Notes under the pieces: generated by a model
Databases searched by the model: none
Told to the model about the DNA's origin: nothing
The model's input: only the letters and a program-made list of their open reading frames with translations
Assembly (NCBI GenBank): GCA_024195265.1
Contig: JAJLRJ010000002.1
Location: forward strand, 15,372,264-15,436,263
Source: Dendrophyllia cribrosa
Taxonomy: Eukaryota > Cnidaria > Anthozoa > Scleractinia > Dendrophylliidae
Direction of reading: 5' to 3'
DNA length: 64,000 bases
Program-made: the position numbers and the translations under genes
Part shown: piece by piece, positions 48,239-59,043 of the stretch
Layout of the letters: the number at the start of each line of letters is the position of its first letter
Position numbering within the stretch: the stretch's first letter is position 1

Positions 48239-48930
48239 CTTTTTCATGGATGCCTATAGATTTGTTTTTATTTATTTGCTTCAAATGTGTCCAAATGCCT
48301 TACTGAACTCTATAAGGGAACTTAAGCAACCACGACGGCAACGCCAAGGAAAATGTCTCTTAAAAAAGAATAAATTCGCTCTCTTTTCACTACTTTGCAA
48401 TTGCTCAATTTGTTTAATTTATCTAATGTGACTGAATTGTCCAGGAGCTGAATTTGTAGGGACTGTTTTCATGTTCAGATTCAGAAAGGAAAATTACCGT
48501 CGCGTGTTTACGTTCTCCACAAAACCTACAATTTGATCATTTCAAGTTGGTGTTTTGTAGGGACGGCAAAGAAATGCATGAAAATGTAAAACGCACGTGC
48601 AGAGACATTGTTTTCGCTCGGCCGGGGTTTTCAACTGAACATAATTCGCTGGCTATGATATGCCTGTCGTGATTCGCCCAAGATGTATCTGATATATAAG
48701 AAAATGGTAAGGAATTCGCCAAAAAATATAAGCTCGGCTTCCTGAAAAGAAACATCCACAAAGAACAAGGCTGTTCATCATTGATGACCATATCCTTAAT
48801 TCTCCACACCTGTGTGGTTGATTTTGTAGTAAACGTCCTTTCCTTTCAAGGGATAGTATATCACTTTTTTATTTCGAGCATGCGCTCAAAGCTCTAAGCG
48901 CCAAGCGCTGGAAAAAGCTTGCTGGTTTCA

Positions 48931-49035
48931 CTTCTTCTTCTTCTTGTTCTTGTTCTTGTTCTTCTTGTTCTTCTTGTTCCTCTTGTTCTTCTTGTTCTTC
49001 TTGTTCAGTCTTCTTGTTCTTCCTCTTACTCCTCC
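48931..49035 (+). repeat. TTCTTG polypyrimidine minisatellite, copy A
   Basis: Irregular CTTCTTGTT units lie upstream of the tRNA gene. The equivalent at 57781-57895 differs in unit number, so it varied after the duplication. Confidence 0.85.
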
Positions 49036-49146
49036 TCCTTCTAAACTGTTAAGTAGTTCATTTATTAGGTGACCCATAACAGCATCATCTTCTGTTTTCG
49101 GGCGTATTAAAGTAGGTTTGTAGCAAATTACTGAACACAAAAGAAA

Positions 49147-49267
49147 GTCAGGATGGCCGAGCGGTCTAAGGCGCCAGACTCAAGGTTGTGATACTTTCCC
49201 ATTACGCAATAGGGGCGGGTGTTCTGGTCTCCGAATGGAGGCGTGGGTTCGAATCCCACTCCTGACA
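49147..49267 (+). tRNA. tRNA-Leu(CAA) with 37-base intron, copy A
   Basis: The acceptor arms GTCAGGA and TCCTGAC pair fully and A is the discriminator. The A box TGGCCGAGCGG and B box GGTTCGAATCC are intact. The anticodon stem CCAGA/TCTGG with loop CT-CAA-GT identifies CAA. An intron at 49185-49221 follows the base 3' of the anticodon, the canonical position; the mature length is 84. A long variable arm fits leucine. Confidence 0.95.
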
Positions 49268-50484
49268 TAACTTTCTTCTATTTTATTAACGAATACACAA
49301 TAGAGAAACAACTACTGACATCACTTTTTTTTTGTTACTGACTGACATCTTGACAACAGATTTTTTTCTTTTTCTTGATGCCTTTGCCACAGTTTAAGAA
49401 CGGAGCCCCGCGGATTAGTGAAGGGTAGAGTAATTAATACTTTATTTAAATCAGTACGGTAAAAATTCTTTCAGCTTAACGATTATTATGGACTAACTAC
49501 CTAGCTAAGGCTGAAAAGTAGCTAACTTACAATCGAAGTAAATAAAATTGTAATTTCTGACAACCGAGTGACGTTGGAACGAACAAGTCAGAAATTAATT
49601 TTCTGACGGCAGGGTATAGAGGGTTGAGTGTTGTCATGGGACGTTTCAGGACTATTAAGCATTTTCATATGCCTTGTCAACCCTGTTTATTATGTTGTTT
49701 TATGTTTGCCAAAGCCCAATTTTCTCGGAAAAATGAGAGCCGTTTTAAAGATCAGAAAAGTGATAGAATGGTACACCAAAACAAAGAAAAACATTTTTTT
49801 TAAACCAAGCGCCTTTGTTATTCATCGAGAATGTATTATTTGAGATACCTCTAAAGTGAGATAGAGAAAATGATTCCAAACGAATCTGGGAGGAGGCCCT
49901 GCCAGGGTGAATTCCGACAGGCGACATGACCCAGAAAGTAGCGACAGCACGTAAAATGATGAACTTGCGACAAAAGACAATCTTTCTCGGCACAATTCCG
50001 ACAGCAACATCAAGGCCGAGAATTAGCGACAAAGACCGGTGCTTTACTCCGGTTTCCGTCGTGTGAAGCGACTAGCTCGAAGCTTCCTACTTCTCCATGG
50101 ACAGGATGTAAGTACATCGCAAGGTTATCCTTAGCATTATTATCGCCGTACCCGCTATACACCTGGGCGAAGAGATCGAGACAATGTGGAGTTAGTTTCT
50201 TGTCTAAGGAAACAACACGACGGTAGAGAGACTAGAGACCAGGCGCGCGTTTCTCAAAACTCCCGAAGACTTTTTGGGTCTGAAAGTTATTTTTACAATT
50301 CAGTTTCTTTCGAATGGCGGTGAAGTATTTAGCTCGCAAACAAGTGCAACGTTTTTCGTCAACTTGAATTTTAATGTTTAGCTCTTAAAATCAACGAAAA
50401 TTGAATCTATGTTGGTAAATAGTCGGCACATAAAATAGCTTTTCGGGCCCGATAAGTCTTCGGAAGTTTTGAGAACCCCCCCAG

Positions 50485-50903
50485 GTGGGGGGGGGGGGGG
50501 GGGGGTACTCCCTTATATGACCTATACGGGGGGACGTGCCGCTGGACAGGGTATGGTTTTTGGCATTTTTGTCCTGAACAGGGTATATAATTTAACGTGA
50601 GTCTGTCCTAAACAGGGTCTGAATCTGTCCTAAACGGGGTATGGTTCCAGTTAACTTAGCGCTTGTGGTGACTTCCCTTGTCGTGATTGGTATATTCATG
50701 CGAAGGCGAAGTCGTTTTCTTTTCAAAGGATCCGTCTACCATTTTTTTAAAGCTTAGGTAGGGTCCTGATAGAGGATGTTGTCCTACACAGGGTAGGTAT
50801 TTTCGTTTGTCCTAAACACTGGGTCAGGCTCTCAGACCCTCAGCGGCACCCTTATACCCAAATATTGGTCAAGTACACCCCCCCCCCCCCCCCCCCCCCC
50901 CCC
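50485..50903. repeat. AGGGTAT-type dispersed repeat bounded by G and C runs
   Basis: It is related to 18530-18997: GGTACTCCCTTATATGA at the left, repeated CCTAAACAGGGT words, and a long C run at about 50879-50903 at the right. Confidence 0.6.
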
Positions 50904-50991
50904 GTGAGAAACGCACGCCAGACTCGAACCACCGACCTATCAAACAACAAACGAAAGTTAAGGGCGCTAACCACTAAACCACCGCGCCTCC
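50904..50991 (-). repeat. tRNA-derived SINE-like fragment
   Basis: On the minus strand it starts GGAGGCGCGGTGGTTTAGTG, with an A box TGGTTTAGTGG and a B box GGTTCGAGTCT at tRNA-like spacing. There is no closed acceptor stem, so it is not a working tRNA. Confidence 0.65.
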
Positions 50992-51033
50992 ACGATTTAG
51001 CATGTTACGTGTTCCATGCGCACCGAGCGATAA

Positions 51034-51182
51034 CTAGACTACGAGTAGTCCCTCTTTTTTCCTCAGGGATAGTAGAGCGAGCCGCGCGTCTCGCCTTTCT
51101 CGCGTGGGGTGATTTTCACACGCGCTCGCGTTTCGCTCGCTCTACTATCCCTGAGGAAAAAAGAGGGACTACTAGTAGTCTA
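51034..51182. mobile_element. MITE TAGACTACGAGTAGTCCCTC
   Basis: About 47-bp arms (AGTAGTCCCTCTTTTTTCCT and its inverse) around a GC-rich CGCGCGTCTCGCC centre. It is nested in the insertion upstream of LU5. Confidence 0.85.
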
Positions 51183-51737
51183 AACGATAACTGAGCTATT
51201 GTAGAACTGTAGGCGTTTCTTTATAACGTACCATTATCCACCTTTTCTAAAATTCCGACAAACCATGTTCGTTCAATTTCCGACAGCGACGTGAAGCATT
51301 GATAGAACACCGAAATGAGACATTTTAACTGATTCAGACAAGCGACACGGGACCCTCCCCACGGCAGGGCTTCTTGGAGAGTTCCGCACATTTAGATCAG
51401 TACAATCCAAGAGTGTGTTCACTCAAATAAAAGCCGTGGTGTTCATGTTTGTTGTTCAGTAATGTTAAAAAATTAGAAATTCCTTTTTTTAACTTGGGTA
51501 GTCTTGTCAGTAAAAGGGTCAACAAAAGAATGTTTTTTGATCTCGATTTCACGGAAAAAGGAGTGACATCTGCAAACGTAATGTGATGTTAAGTATTAAC
51601 TATCTTAGTCGACCAATTATAACCGGTGCAGCAATCTTTATTATTTACTTCTGATCATTTTACTGACATTACTGAGCATTAAATATATTAAGGTGTGGTT
51701 CATAACTTCACTGGTGTCTTTCTGCAGGACATTCAAG

Positions 51738-54580
51738 ATGTTTGATTGCTTCTTTGCTGTTTTTGTCCTCCTTGCTTTGCCTGGCGGTGAGTGTTGTTTC
51801 TTGATATTAACTTAGTATTTTAAAATTTACTCTGAAGGAAACAATGAACTGGCTTAAAAGGACGTACGCCAGACGCCTCGATCTCTCAATATTATGTTTG
51901 CAAGCAAGTATCGTAACAAATTATAAAGGCCTTTTAAGTTAAAACATCTAAAATGTTTGCTAAAACGTATATTAACTCCCCTGTTAAATAATGGGTTTGC
52001 TTTTTATCCTCAATTATAGATGAATTGTGTTTAAATTGAGGATTGCAACCTTGAAATTACCCAATATAAGCAGTCCGTGCAAGTGCTATTTCAGCGAGTC
52101 ACTTTTCCGGGAATCGCGTATCGAGTGAGCGAAACTGAGATAACAACAACATAGTACTGGAAGCTGAATTACATAACATTTTTATTAGTGTTTTTTGCTT
52201 AGTGGGAAGTTTCAACAGATTATTAAGACTCGAGTAGCAACTCAGGAAAACATCATTGAAACGCTTACCTGAGGAACAGTCATGTTAAACATTTGGATGG
52301 CCGTAAGTGCTTCTGTCCATAAAAATTATGTACACAACTGTTCAACTGAAATGTGCAGTTGATCGGCGTTAATTAAAGCTCGAGGGGAATTCAAAACTCT
52401 ATTAGAAAGCTCTTTTAAAAAAGATTTAAGTCTAAAGATGTCCGGGAAAGTTCATTTCTGAAATTCAGAGTTTTCGTTTCAGTGAAGAAACGAAAGTAAA
52501 CAACGCACAGCTGCTTCAAGTGGAATTGAGCTAGTGGAAAATTTACTCGTCACTTTAAAAGCGATATTTTGTTGTTGGTATTTTTAATTGAGTTGATTGA
52601 GCTTGAAAGAAACTAATTTGCGCTTTAGTAAGTGCGTGAAACACCGTTATTAAGGCAGCAACTGCTTGTGTGGTTTAGTTTATTTGACAATAATCATGGC
52701 ATCGACTTTGTATCTTTCCTGGAAACCCGTTCTTCGCGATGCGTAGAAATCGTAGACATGAAATGCATTTATAAAGACGACGTTGCAATTGCTAATTTTA
52801 TTCCGCAGTACAAGTTACAGATAAACGTAACATTGTGCAGGGGCACCCAACGAACCAAGTTCACCAAGGCTTTAAAAAGTCACGATTTTATTTCTTTTGA
52901 CGATGCCTTAGCTGAAAATTCAACAAGCCGTAGGTATCACGAACAAAATCCTTTTCTCCGAAAAAGATTTTGTTTTGAGGTAGCTACTATTTGACTTTCT
53001 GAGAACCAAAACCAGCATTTTTCATCCTCTCTAAAACGTCAGGCGTAGTTTTCATTGGGTCCGAAAACGACAGTTACATTTCTAGTTTAAGAACCTAACT
53101 CAATTTACAGCAAACTGCAATTCGAAACTGATCTGAGGGAGGTTGAACATCCCGAACAGCTATGTGGCGCAGGATACAATTCGTTAAGTGCCCCTGATTG
53201 TGATAAATAGTGGAAACATCGACAATCTTCGAAAATTGTCAAAGAACACTCAGTATGAGTGAGAATTAAAATAATTTCCCTTCACAGCGGTTTACTCCTC
53301 TGTGAAGAGAACTATTTTGCGGAAATGATTAGCCAAAAAGTAATAAAGATAATACAAATGAATTATCACTTCATTTCTTTTTGTGTTTAACTCGAATTGT
53401 GTTAATGAGTGAGCATATTTCCGCGCACCCAAGTATTCTGTGTCTTTTCAGTAGAATTATAAACGATTTCAATATAACTTTGTGATCTGATATGTTTAGC
53501 AAAATCTCGGCTTGCAACTGTTAGAGATCTACGAACGGCGAAGAAAATGACCACAGCACTACGATGTTCGCTTCTGCTCTGGTGAAAGTATTGATTTTTT
53601 TTTCGAAACGGCCATCAGTCCCATCATTGTCAATTTTTTTTCCTGTGGATGCACGATTGTCTAGCCGGTGGCCATCGGATTTTTATTAACCTGAAAGTCA
53701 GTAGTTTAAGCCCTAATATGGCTGCAGTCGGGTTGTTTTCTTAGACAAGAAACTTTGCCCCTCATTGCTTCCCTTCACCCAGGTCTATTAACGGGTACCG
53801 TCAAACATAATTCCGAGGGGAACTCTTGCGATGGTCACTTATCCCGTTCAGAGGGAAATTATAATTATAATACTCTCAGTGACACTCTCAGTCGTTTCAT
53901 GCTACATAAACCAGGTTAAGTTTCGGCAGTGCATTGCGGGCAACATGGCTCTTAAAGGCTTTACCTTTTGTGAAAAATCTCAACCACTCTATGTTTAACA
54001 ATGTTTTTTGCTTTTAGCTTTGGCGATCCGTTGTTTTGATTGCCTACCTTTACCAGGCGAAGATTTCTGCACCAACCCCAAAACTGCGATAAACTGCGAT
54101 GACAAGGCAGTGCCGGGGACATACGACGCATGCTTTATAACCTCCTATGAGACGTATACTAAAGAATTGGATTATGAGCATCCACGGTATTTCATTATGG
54201 GATGTACAGTTAAGGTGACCATGAATTGACATTTTTGTGTTGCTAAATATGTTAATTTTCTATTACCAACAAGTAATATGACAGATCCATTTTAACGACT
54301 CCGTTTTGAATACCTAAAAGGTCATCATGTTTATTCTTTTGATCTTTTTGTGCAGGCCCATTGCCAATGGTATGAAGAGTATATTTGTAATAACACAAAG
54401 AAGGGCATGGAAGTAGCAGGGATAACACTGACAAAATGCGAAATGAAATGTTGCCAAGTCGATGAGTGCAACCGTCCTAAAGATAACGAATCCCGGAACA
54501 CGGTATCCATGGAAAACGCATCTGTCTTCGTTACCTTCATGGGCGTGGTTATGTTCATATTAGAGTTTTTTAATTACTAA
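51738..54580 (+). CDS. LU5: Ly6/uPAR GPI-anchored protein, 3 exons (copy A)
   Basis: The exons are 51738-51786, 54018-54214 and 54356-54580, giving a predicted 156 residues. The signal peptide is MFDCFFAVFVLLALPG. The domain opens AIRCFDC and closes KCCQVDECN, with 12 cysteines and an NNT sequon. The hydrophobic tail SVFVTFMGVVMFILEFF fits a GPI signal. It is paralogous to LU6 exon by exon. In exon 3 seven codons change amino acid and only one change is silent; the tail codons are identical apart from one base. The promoter region carries the copy-A-specific 1.48-kb insertion. Confidence 0.92.
51787..54017. other. LU5 intron 1
   Basis: It aligns over most of its length with LU6 intron 1 (59093-61188). 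Frames at 52632-52994 and their counterpart at 59859-60122 do not keep a common reading frame, so they are not exons. Confidence 0.6.
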
Positions 54581-54622
54581 CACGGTCCTAGGGATAGCAG
54601 AATACATATATATCAGTTTTTC

Positions 54623-55286
54623 TTAAGGACGTTCGCGCGAAAATCTTCTAACATTGATTTTTTTATAAAACTTTTGCTGCAGTTAGGCAATGAGTTATTC
54701 GTGTCAAAAATGCAAAAAAAATGGGGGGTCACCGACTTCGTTTCGGTAATAAGATATCTGAAAGGTGACCCTAATTTCGAAAAATCAGCCTTCCATACTC
54801 CATATGGCCCCAACGTCTGTTTGTCTAAACATATTGTCAATGAATCTCTAAAATGCAATTTTCTGTGCCAAATTTTGTATGAGTGGGTCTATCAAGCAAA
54901 TTAATTCAACTGGTAACGTTCTCTAGAGGAAATCTAATCTGTAAATGACAGCATTTGCAAACTCTGACAGCCGCAAGTTGCCAGGATTCGATGTCGCGCG
55001 GGCAGAAAAATGGAAAAAATTTAAACTTCCTACATTGATTTTTTGTTCATTTTTTCACAATCTGTCGAGAATTGGCAAAGAAAATTATCTATCAAAAAAA
55101 AATAGAGGGTCACCGACCATCCAAGCAAGTTAAATCTAAGCAAAGTTAACGCAACGGCTACCAGCCCTTCGTGTGCTTAGATTTCTTCTCTTGCGCGCGC
55201 GCTCGTGCATGACGTAGCATGGCGTTGCGACATGGATTGCGTGCGCAGTTAGGATGCGCATAAACAATTAGCGCGAACGTCCTTAA
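54623..55286. mobile_element. TTAA-bounded TIR element (TTAAGGACGTTCGCGC)
   Basis: The ends TTAAGGACGTTCGCGC and GCGCGAACGTCCTTAA are exact inverses. The duplicate region after LU6 has TTCTTAAGC at this point and no element, but about 50 bases next to it differ, so the empty site is not clean. Two AGGGTCACCGAC-like words lie inside. Confidence 0.8.
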
Positions 55287-55387
55287 TTTTAGCTTGATAT
55301 CCTTTAGTCCATAGTTACATCGTAATTTCATATGTTTTAATTGTTTTTTATTGGTTTTGTAATCAGTTTTTAGCGTCGGCACGCACA

Positions 55388-55395
55388 TATAAAAG
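55388..55395 (+). promoter_or_regulatory. Conserved TATAAAAG box 3' of LU5
   Basis: TATAAAAGCGCGGTTTAGCG is kept in both duplicates (also at 62107). It looks like a core promoter, but no confident gene follows it in either copy. Confidence 0.3.
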
Positions 55396-56161
55396 CGCGG
55401 TTTAGCGTCCTTTTTGCTGGAGTTTTGTAGGACTTCGTGTTGTCTTGTATTATCGTTTTTTTGCTGTTCTTAACTTTTGGCACAAGTGGGACCGATATGC
55501 GAGTATCCCTTTCGTTGTTTTGTTTAGGTTTAGCAATGGGCGATAGTGTACGTACAAAAATGAACATTAGTACTGAAATTGTTCCAAATTGTTTAATTTG
55601 CCTAATGTTACTGGAATTTTTTAAGAGCTGAAAATGACGGCGTTCAAAACGATTTTTTGGGCTACTTTGGACTCGGATTTAATTGGGATTGGAAACTCTT
55701 TAGAAGCTGAAACTTTGGTCAGCATCTTATTTTTACACGCGCTTTATATTGGTGAAAAAAGGCGCTGTCTGGAGTGAACTTCTCCTTTAATTATGGTCAC
55801 ATGAATAGTTTCCAGAGTGGGAAAATACTTTTTAATGGTTATAGGTTGTTGGGCAATAACATAGTTGCTGAGCTGAGGCAGTTAGGCTGGACCAATATAG
55901 CAGCCATTGCATATAGTTGTAGAAACATAGTTGCCTCTCGTAAATAAGAGAGAAATAATCAAAAGCCTTAGTTTTTAATAGAGAGAAGACCGGTAACAGA
56001 CTATCAATGAAGATAAGATAAATTGACGTTTTGTAATGTCAATTCAACTGACATTTTTAACACTTTAAAGAAAATCCTCGTATTCCAAATGTTACATCAT
56101 TTTGGTGTCGAGCGCAGAGATCTTTAATTTGTCATTAATTGTTTTGAATCATTGACTGACA

Positions 56162-56197
<36 letters not shown>
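56162..56197. repeat. AAT microsatellite
   Basis: About 12 AAT units, absent from the corresponding place in copy 1 of the long direct repeat. Confidence 0.92.
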
Positions 56198-56647
56198 CTT
56201 TATTTGAGTGTGAAAGTATATAGCTTACTAGCTAATTGTGGACACTAAAAAAAAGTAAAAATAAATATGAATTAAAAAGTAAAAATAAATAATACGCACA
56301 AAATATGGCAAACCTAGTACCACTGGCGCTGACGCGAAGGTAACATAATTCTCAGCTGGTCTCGACTGATTTTTTTAGGACGACCCACAAGCTATTCTCG
56401 CATTGTAGAATGATGTTTTTTAGGATCCACGCAGTTTTTGTAGGTTGTCTAGCAATCGCAGAGCCAGTTGCTAAGACAGTTAAAGGGAAAAATTCAATAA
56501 TTGGCTCCATAATTGGATGGGCCATTGCCTTGTGTGACAGATCGCTTATAGACTTCTGACGTTTCTAATAATTTGACAATTCGCATTGCGCGAAATGATG
56601 ATGATGATGGTGACAGTGACGGTGATAACGTTTAAATTGAATACCCC

Positions 56648-56782
56648 AATTTCGATATATTAAAATTCAACTTGAAACAAAAGACATCATTAGAGGAATA
56701 AGCCATATAAATCCCTCTATCATTCCCCTAAGCCTCGTAGTGATGTCTTTTGTTTCAAATTGAATTTTAATATATCGAAATT
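56648..56782. mobile_element. Palindromic MITE (AATTTCGATATATTAAAATT)
   Basis: Arms of about 45 bp mirror with one or two mismatches around AGAGGAATAAGCC. It is absent from the paralogous block near 32210. Confidence 0.8.
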
Positions 56783-56801
56783 CGGCTATTGACATGAACT
56801 T

Positions 56802-56967
56802 AGCCTGTTCCAGGCTCCGAGATAGTGGGGAACACGCGAAGTAAAAAAAAACATGAAAAAAAATCGCGGGGGAACTGGGGAGAGGGCGGTCTCTCAGTTC
56901 CCCCGCGATTTTTTCCCTTTTTTTTTACTTCGCGCGTTCCCCACTATCTCGGAGCCTAGAACAGGCT
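56802..56967. mobile_element. MITE AGCCTGTTCCAGGCTCCG, copy 2
   Basis: It has the same ends and core hairpin as 32241-32411, inside the duplicated block. Confidence 0.85.
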
Positions 56968-57780
56968 AATATGAACTGTGTAGTTTTAGACGCACATCAA
57001 TATTTTGAACAAACTGAGTTTCCGTCATTGTATGTGTAAATTTTAATATACTATTTTTCTACTATGTTGCTAATATTGTTTTAAATTTAAATTTTAATTG
57101 AATAAAATAGAGATGTTTGAAAGAGTTTACTTCTACTATTTTAAAAATAGCGTAAACCTCATTTGTGTCTGCCTGACTAGCTCAGACTGAAGGGTATAAA
57201 AGGGGCGTAGCCAGGATTTTTTCAGAGGTACGCACAATCAATTTTGAAACACTCCACCTACCTCCTCCCCCCACCCTCAAGTCCCAAATCTTTCTTTTTT
57301 TTTCCGACTTTTTCAGGTACGCGCGTGCGTACGTGCGTACATGTAGCTACGCACCTGATGTATTGTTTAGTGCCGTTCTCTCTGCCATCGCCGTCGTGGT
57401 TGCTTAAGCTCCCTATGCCCAGTAAACGTACTTACAGCCGATTTCATTACAGCGGTACAGGGTCGGGTTTTTCAACTGAACATGATTCGCTGGCTATGAT
57501 ATTCCTGTTGTGATTCGCCCAAGATGTATCTGATATATAAGAAAATGGTAAGGAATTCGCCAAAAAATTTGAGCTCGGCTTCCTGAAAAGAAACATCCGA
57601 AACATCCACAAAGAACAAGGCTGTTCATCATTGGTGACCATATCCTTAATTCTCCACACCTGTGTGGTTGATTTTGTAGTCAACGTCCTTTCCTTTCAAG
57701 GGATAGTATATCACTTTTTTATTTCGAGCATGCGCTCAAAGCTCTAAGCGCCAAGCGCTGGAAAAAGCTTGCTGATTTCA

Positions 57781-57895
57781 CTTCTTCTTGTTCTTGTTCT
57801 TCTTGTTCTTCTTGTTCCTCTTGTTCTTCTTGTTCCTCTTGTTCTTGTTCTTCTTCTTGTTCAGTCTTCTTGTTCTTCCTCTTACTCCTCCTCCT
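57781..57895 (+). repeat. TTCTTG polypyrimidine minisatellite, copy B
   Basis: Equivalent of 48931-49035, with a different number and order of units. Confidence 0.85.
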
Positions 57896-58002
57896 TCTAA
57901 ACTGTTAAGTATTTCATTTATTAGGTAACCCATAACAGCATCATCTTCTGTTTTTGGGCGTATTATAATAGGTTTGAAGCAAATTACTGAACACAAAAGA
58001 AA

Positions 58003-58123
58003 GTCAGGATGGCCGAGCGGTCCAAGGCGCCAGACTCAAGGTTGTAATACCTTCCCATTACGCAATAGGGGCGGGTGTTCTGGTCTCCGAATGGAGGCGT
58101 GGGTTCGAATCCCACTCCTGACA
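58003..58123 (+). tRNA. tRNA-Leu(CAA) with 37-base intron, copy B
   Basis: Same structure as 49147-49267, with the intron at 58041-58077. It differs by one D-loop base (GGTCCAAGG instead of GGTCTAAGG) and two intron bases. All stems and both internal promoter boxes are intact. Confidence 0.95.
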
Positions 58124-59043
58124 TAGTTTTCCTCTATTTTGTTAACGAATACACAATGGAGAAACAACTACTGACATAACTTTTTTTTGTTACTGACTGA
58201 CATCTTGACAACACATTTTGTTTCTTTTTCTTGATGCTTTTGCCACAGTTTAAGAACGGAGCCCCGCGGATTAGTGAAGAGTAATTAATACTTTATTTAA
58301 ATACGGTAAAAATTCTTTCAGCTTAACTATTATTATGGACTTACTACCTAGCTAAAGCTGAAGAGCAGCTAACTTACAATCGAAATGAATAAAATTGTAA
58401 TTTCTGACAACTGAGTGACGTTGGAACGAACAAGTCAGGCAGAAATGACTATTCTGACGGCAGGGTATAGAGGTTTGAGTGTTGTCATGGGACGTTTAAT
58501 TTGTTGTTTTATGTTTGCCCAGGCCCAATTTTCTCGGAAAAATGAAAGCCGTTTTAAAGATCAGAAAGTGACAGAATGGTACACCAAAACAAAGAAAAAC
58601 ATTTTTTTGAAACCAAGCGCCTTTGTTATTCATCGGGAATGTATTATTTGAGATACCTCTAAAGTGGGATAGAGAAAATGATTCCAAACGAATCTGGGAG
58701 AGTTCCGCACATTTAGATCAGTACAATCCACGAGTGTGTTCACTCAAATAAAAGCCGTGGTGTTCATGCATGTTCGTTGTTCAGTAATGTTAAAAAAATT
58801 AAATATTCCTTTTTTTTACATAGGTTGTCTTGTCAGTAAAAGGGTAAACAAAAGAATGTTTTTTGATCCCGATTTCTCGGAAAAAGGAGTGACATCTGTG
58901 ATGTCAAGTATTAACTATCTTAGTCGACCAATCATAACCGTTGCAGCAATCTTTACTATTTACTTCAGATTTACCGATATTAACATTAAATATTTAAGGT
59001 GTGGTTCATAACTCCACTGGTGTCTTTCTGCAGGACATTCAAG

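Larger units (their letters stand above)
49893..51375. mobile_element. Composite insertion upstream of LU5, absent from copy B
   Basis: Copy B reads CTGGGAGAGTTCCGC without a break. Copy A has 1.48 kb between CTGGGAG and GGAGAGTTCCGC, so GGAG is the likely 4-bp duplication or overlap. The ends share GCCCTGCC and GGCAGGGC. Inside lie a poly-G/C bounded repeat (about 50485-50903), a tRNA-derived fragment (50904-50991) and a MITE (51034-51182). Confidence 0.82.
48620..55445 (+). repeat. Segmental duplication, copy A (tRNA-Leu plus LU5)
   Basis: It aligns in the same order with 57464-62165, from TTTTCAACTGAACAT to ACTTCGTGTTGTCTTGT. Copy A is longer, chiefly because of the insertion at 49893-51375 and the element at 54623-55286. 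Confidence 0.9.
55630..57196 (+). repeat. Long dispersed direct repeat, copy 2
   Basis: This is a counterpart of 31601-32668. Extra material in this copy includes a segment at about 55680-55950, an AAT microsatellite (56162-56197) and a MITE (56648-56782). Confidence 0.8.

Noticed and set aside
48060..48431. Plus-strand frame of 123 codons
   Set aside because: It lies in the LU4 3' flank, is AT-driven and starts at a non-ATG codon; a polyadenylation signal lies inside it.
52632..52994. Frame of 120 codons in LU5 intron 1
   Set aside because: The duplicate in LU6 intron 1 does not preserve the frame, so it is not under coding constraint.
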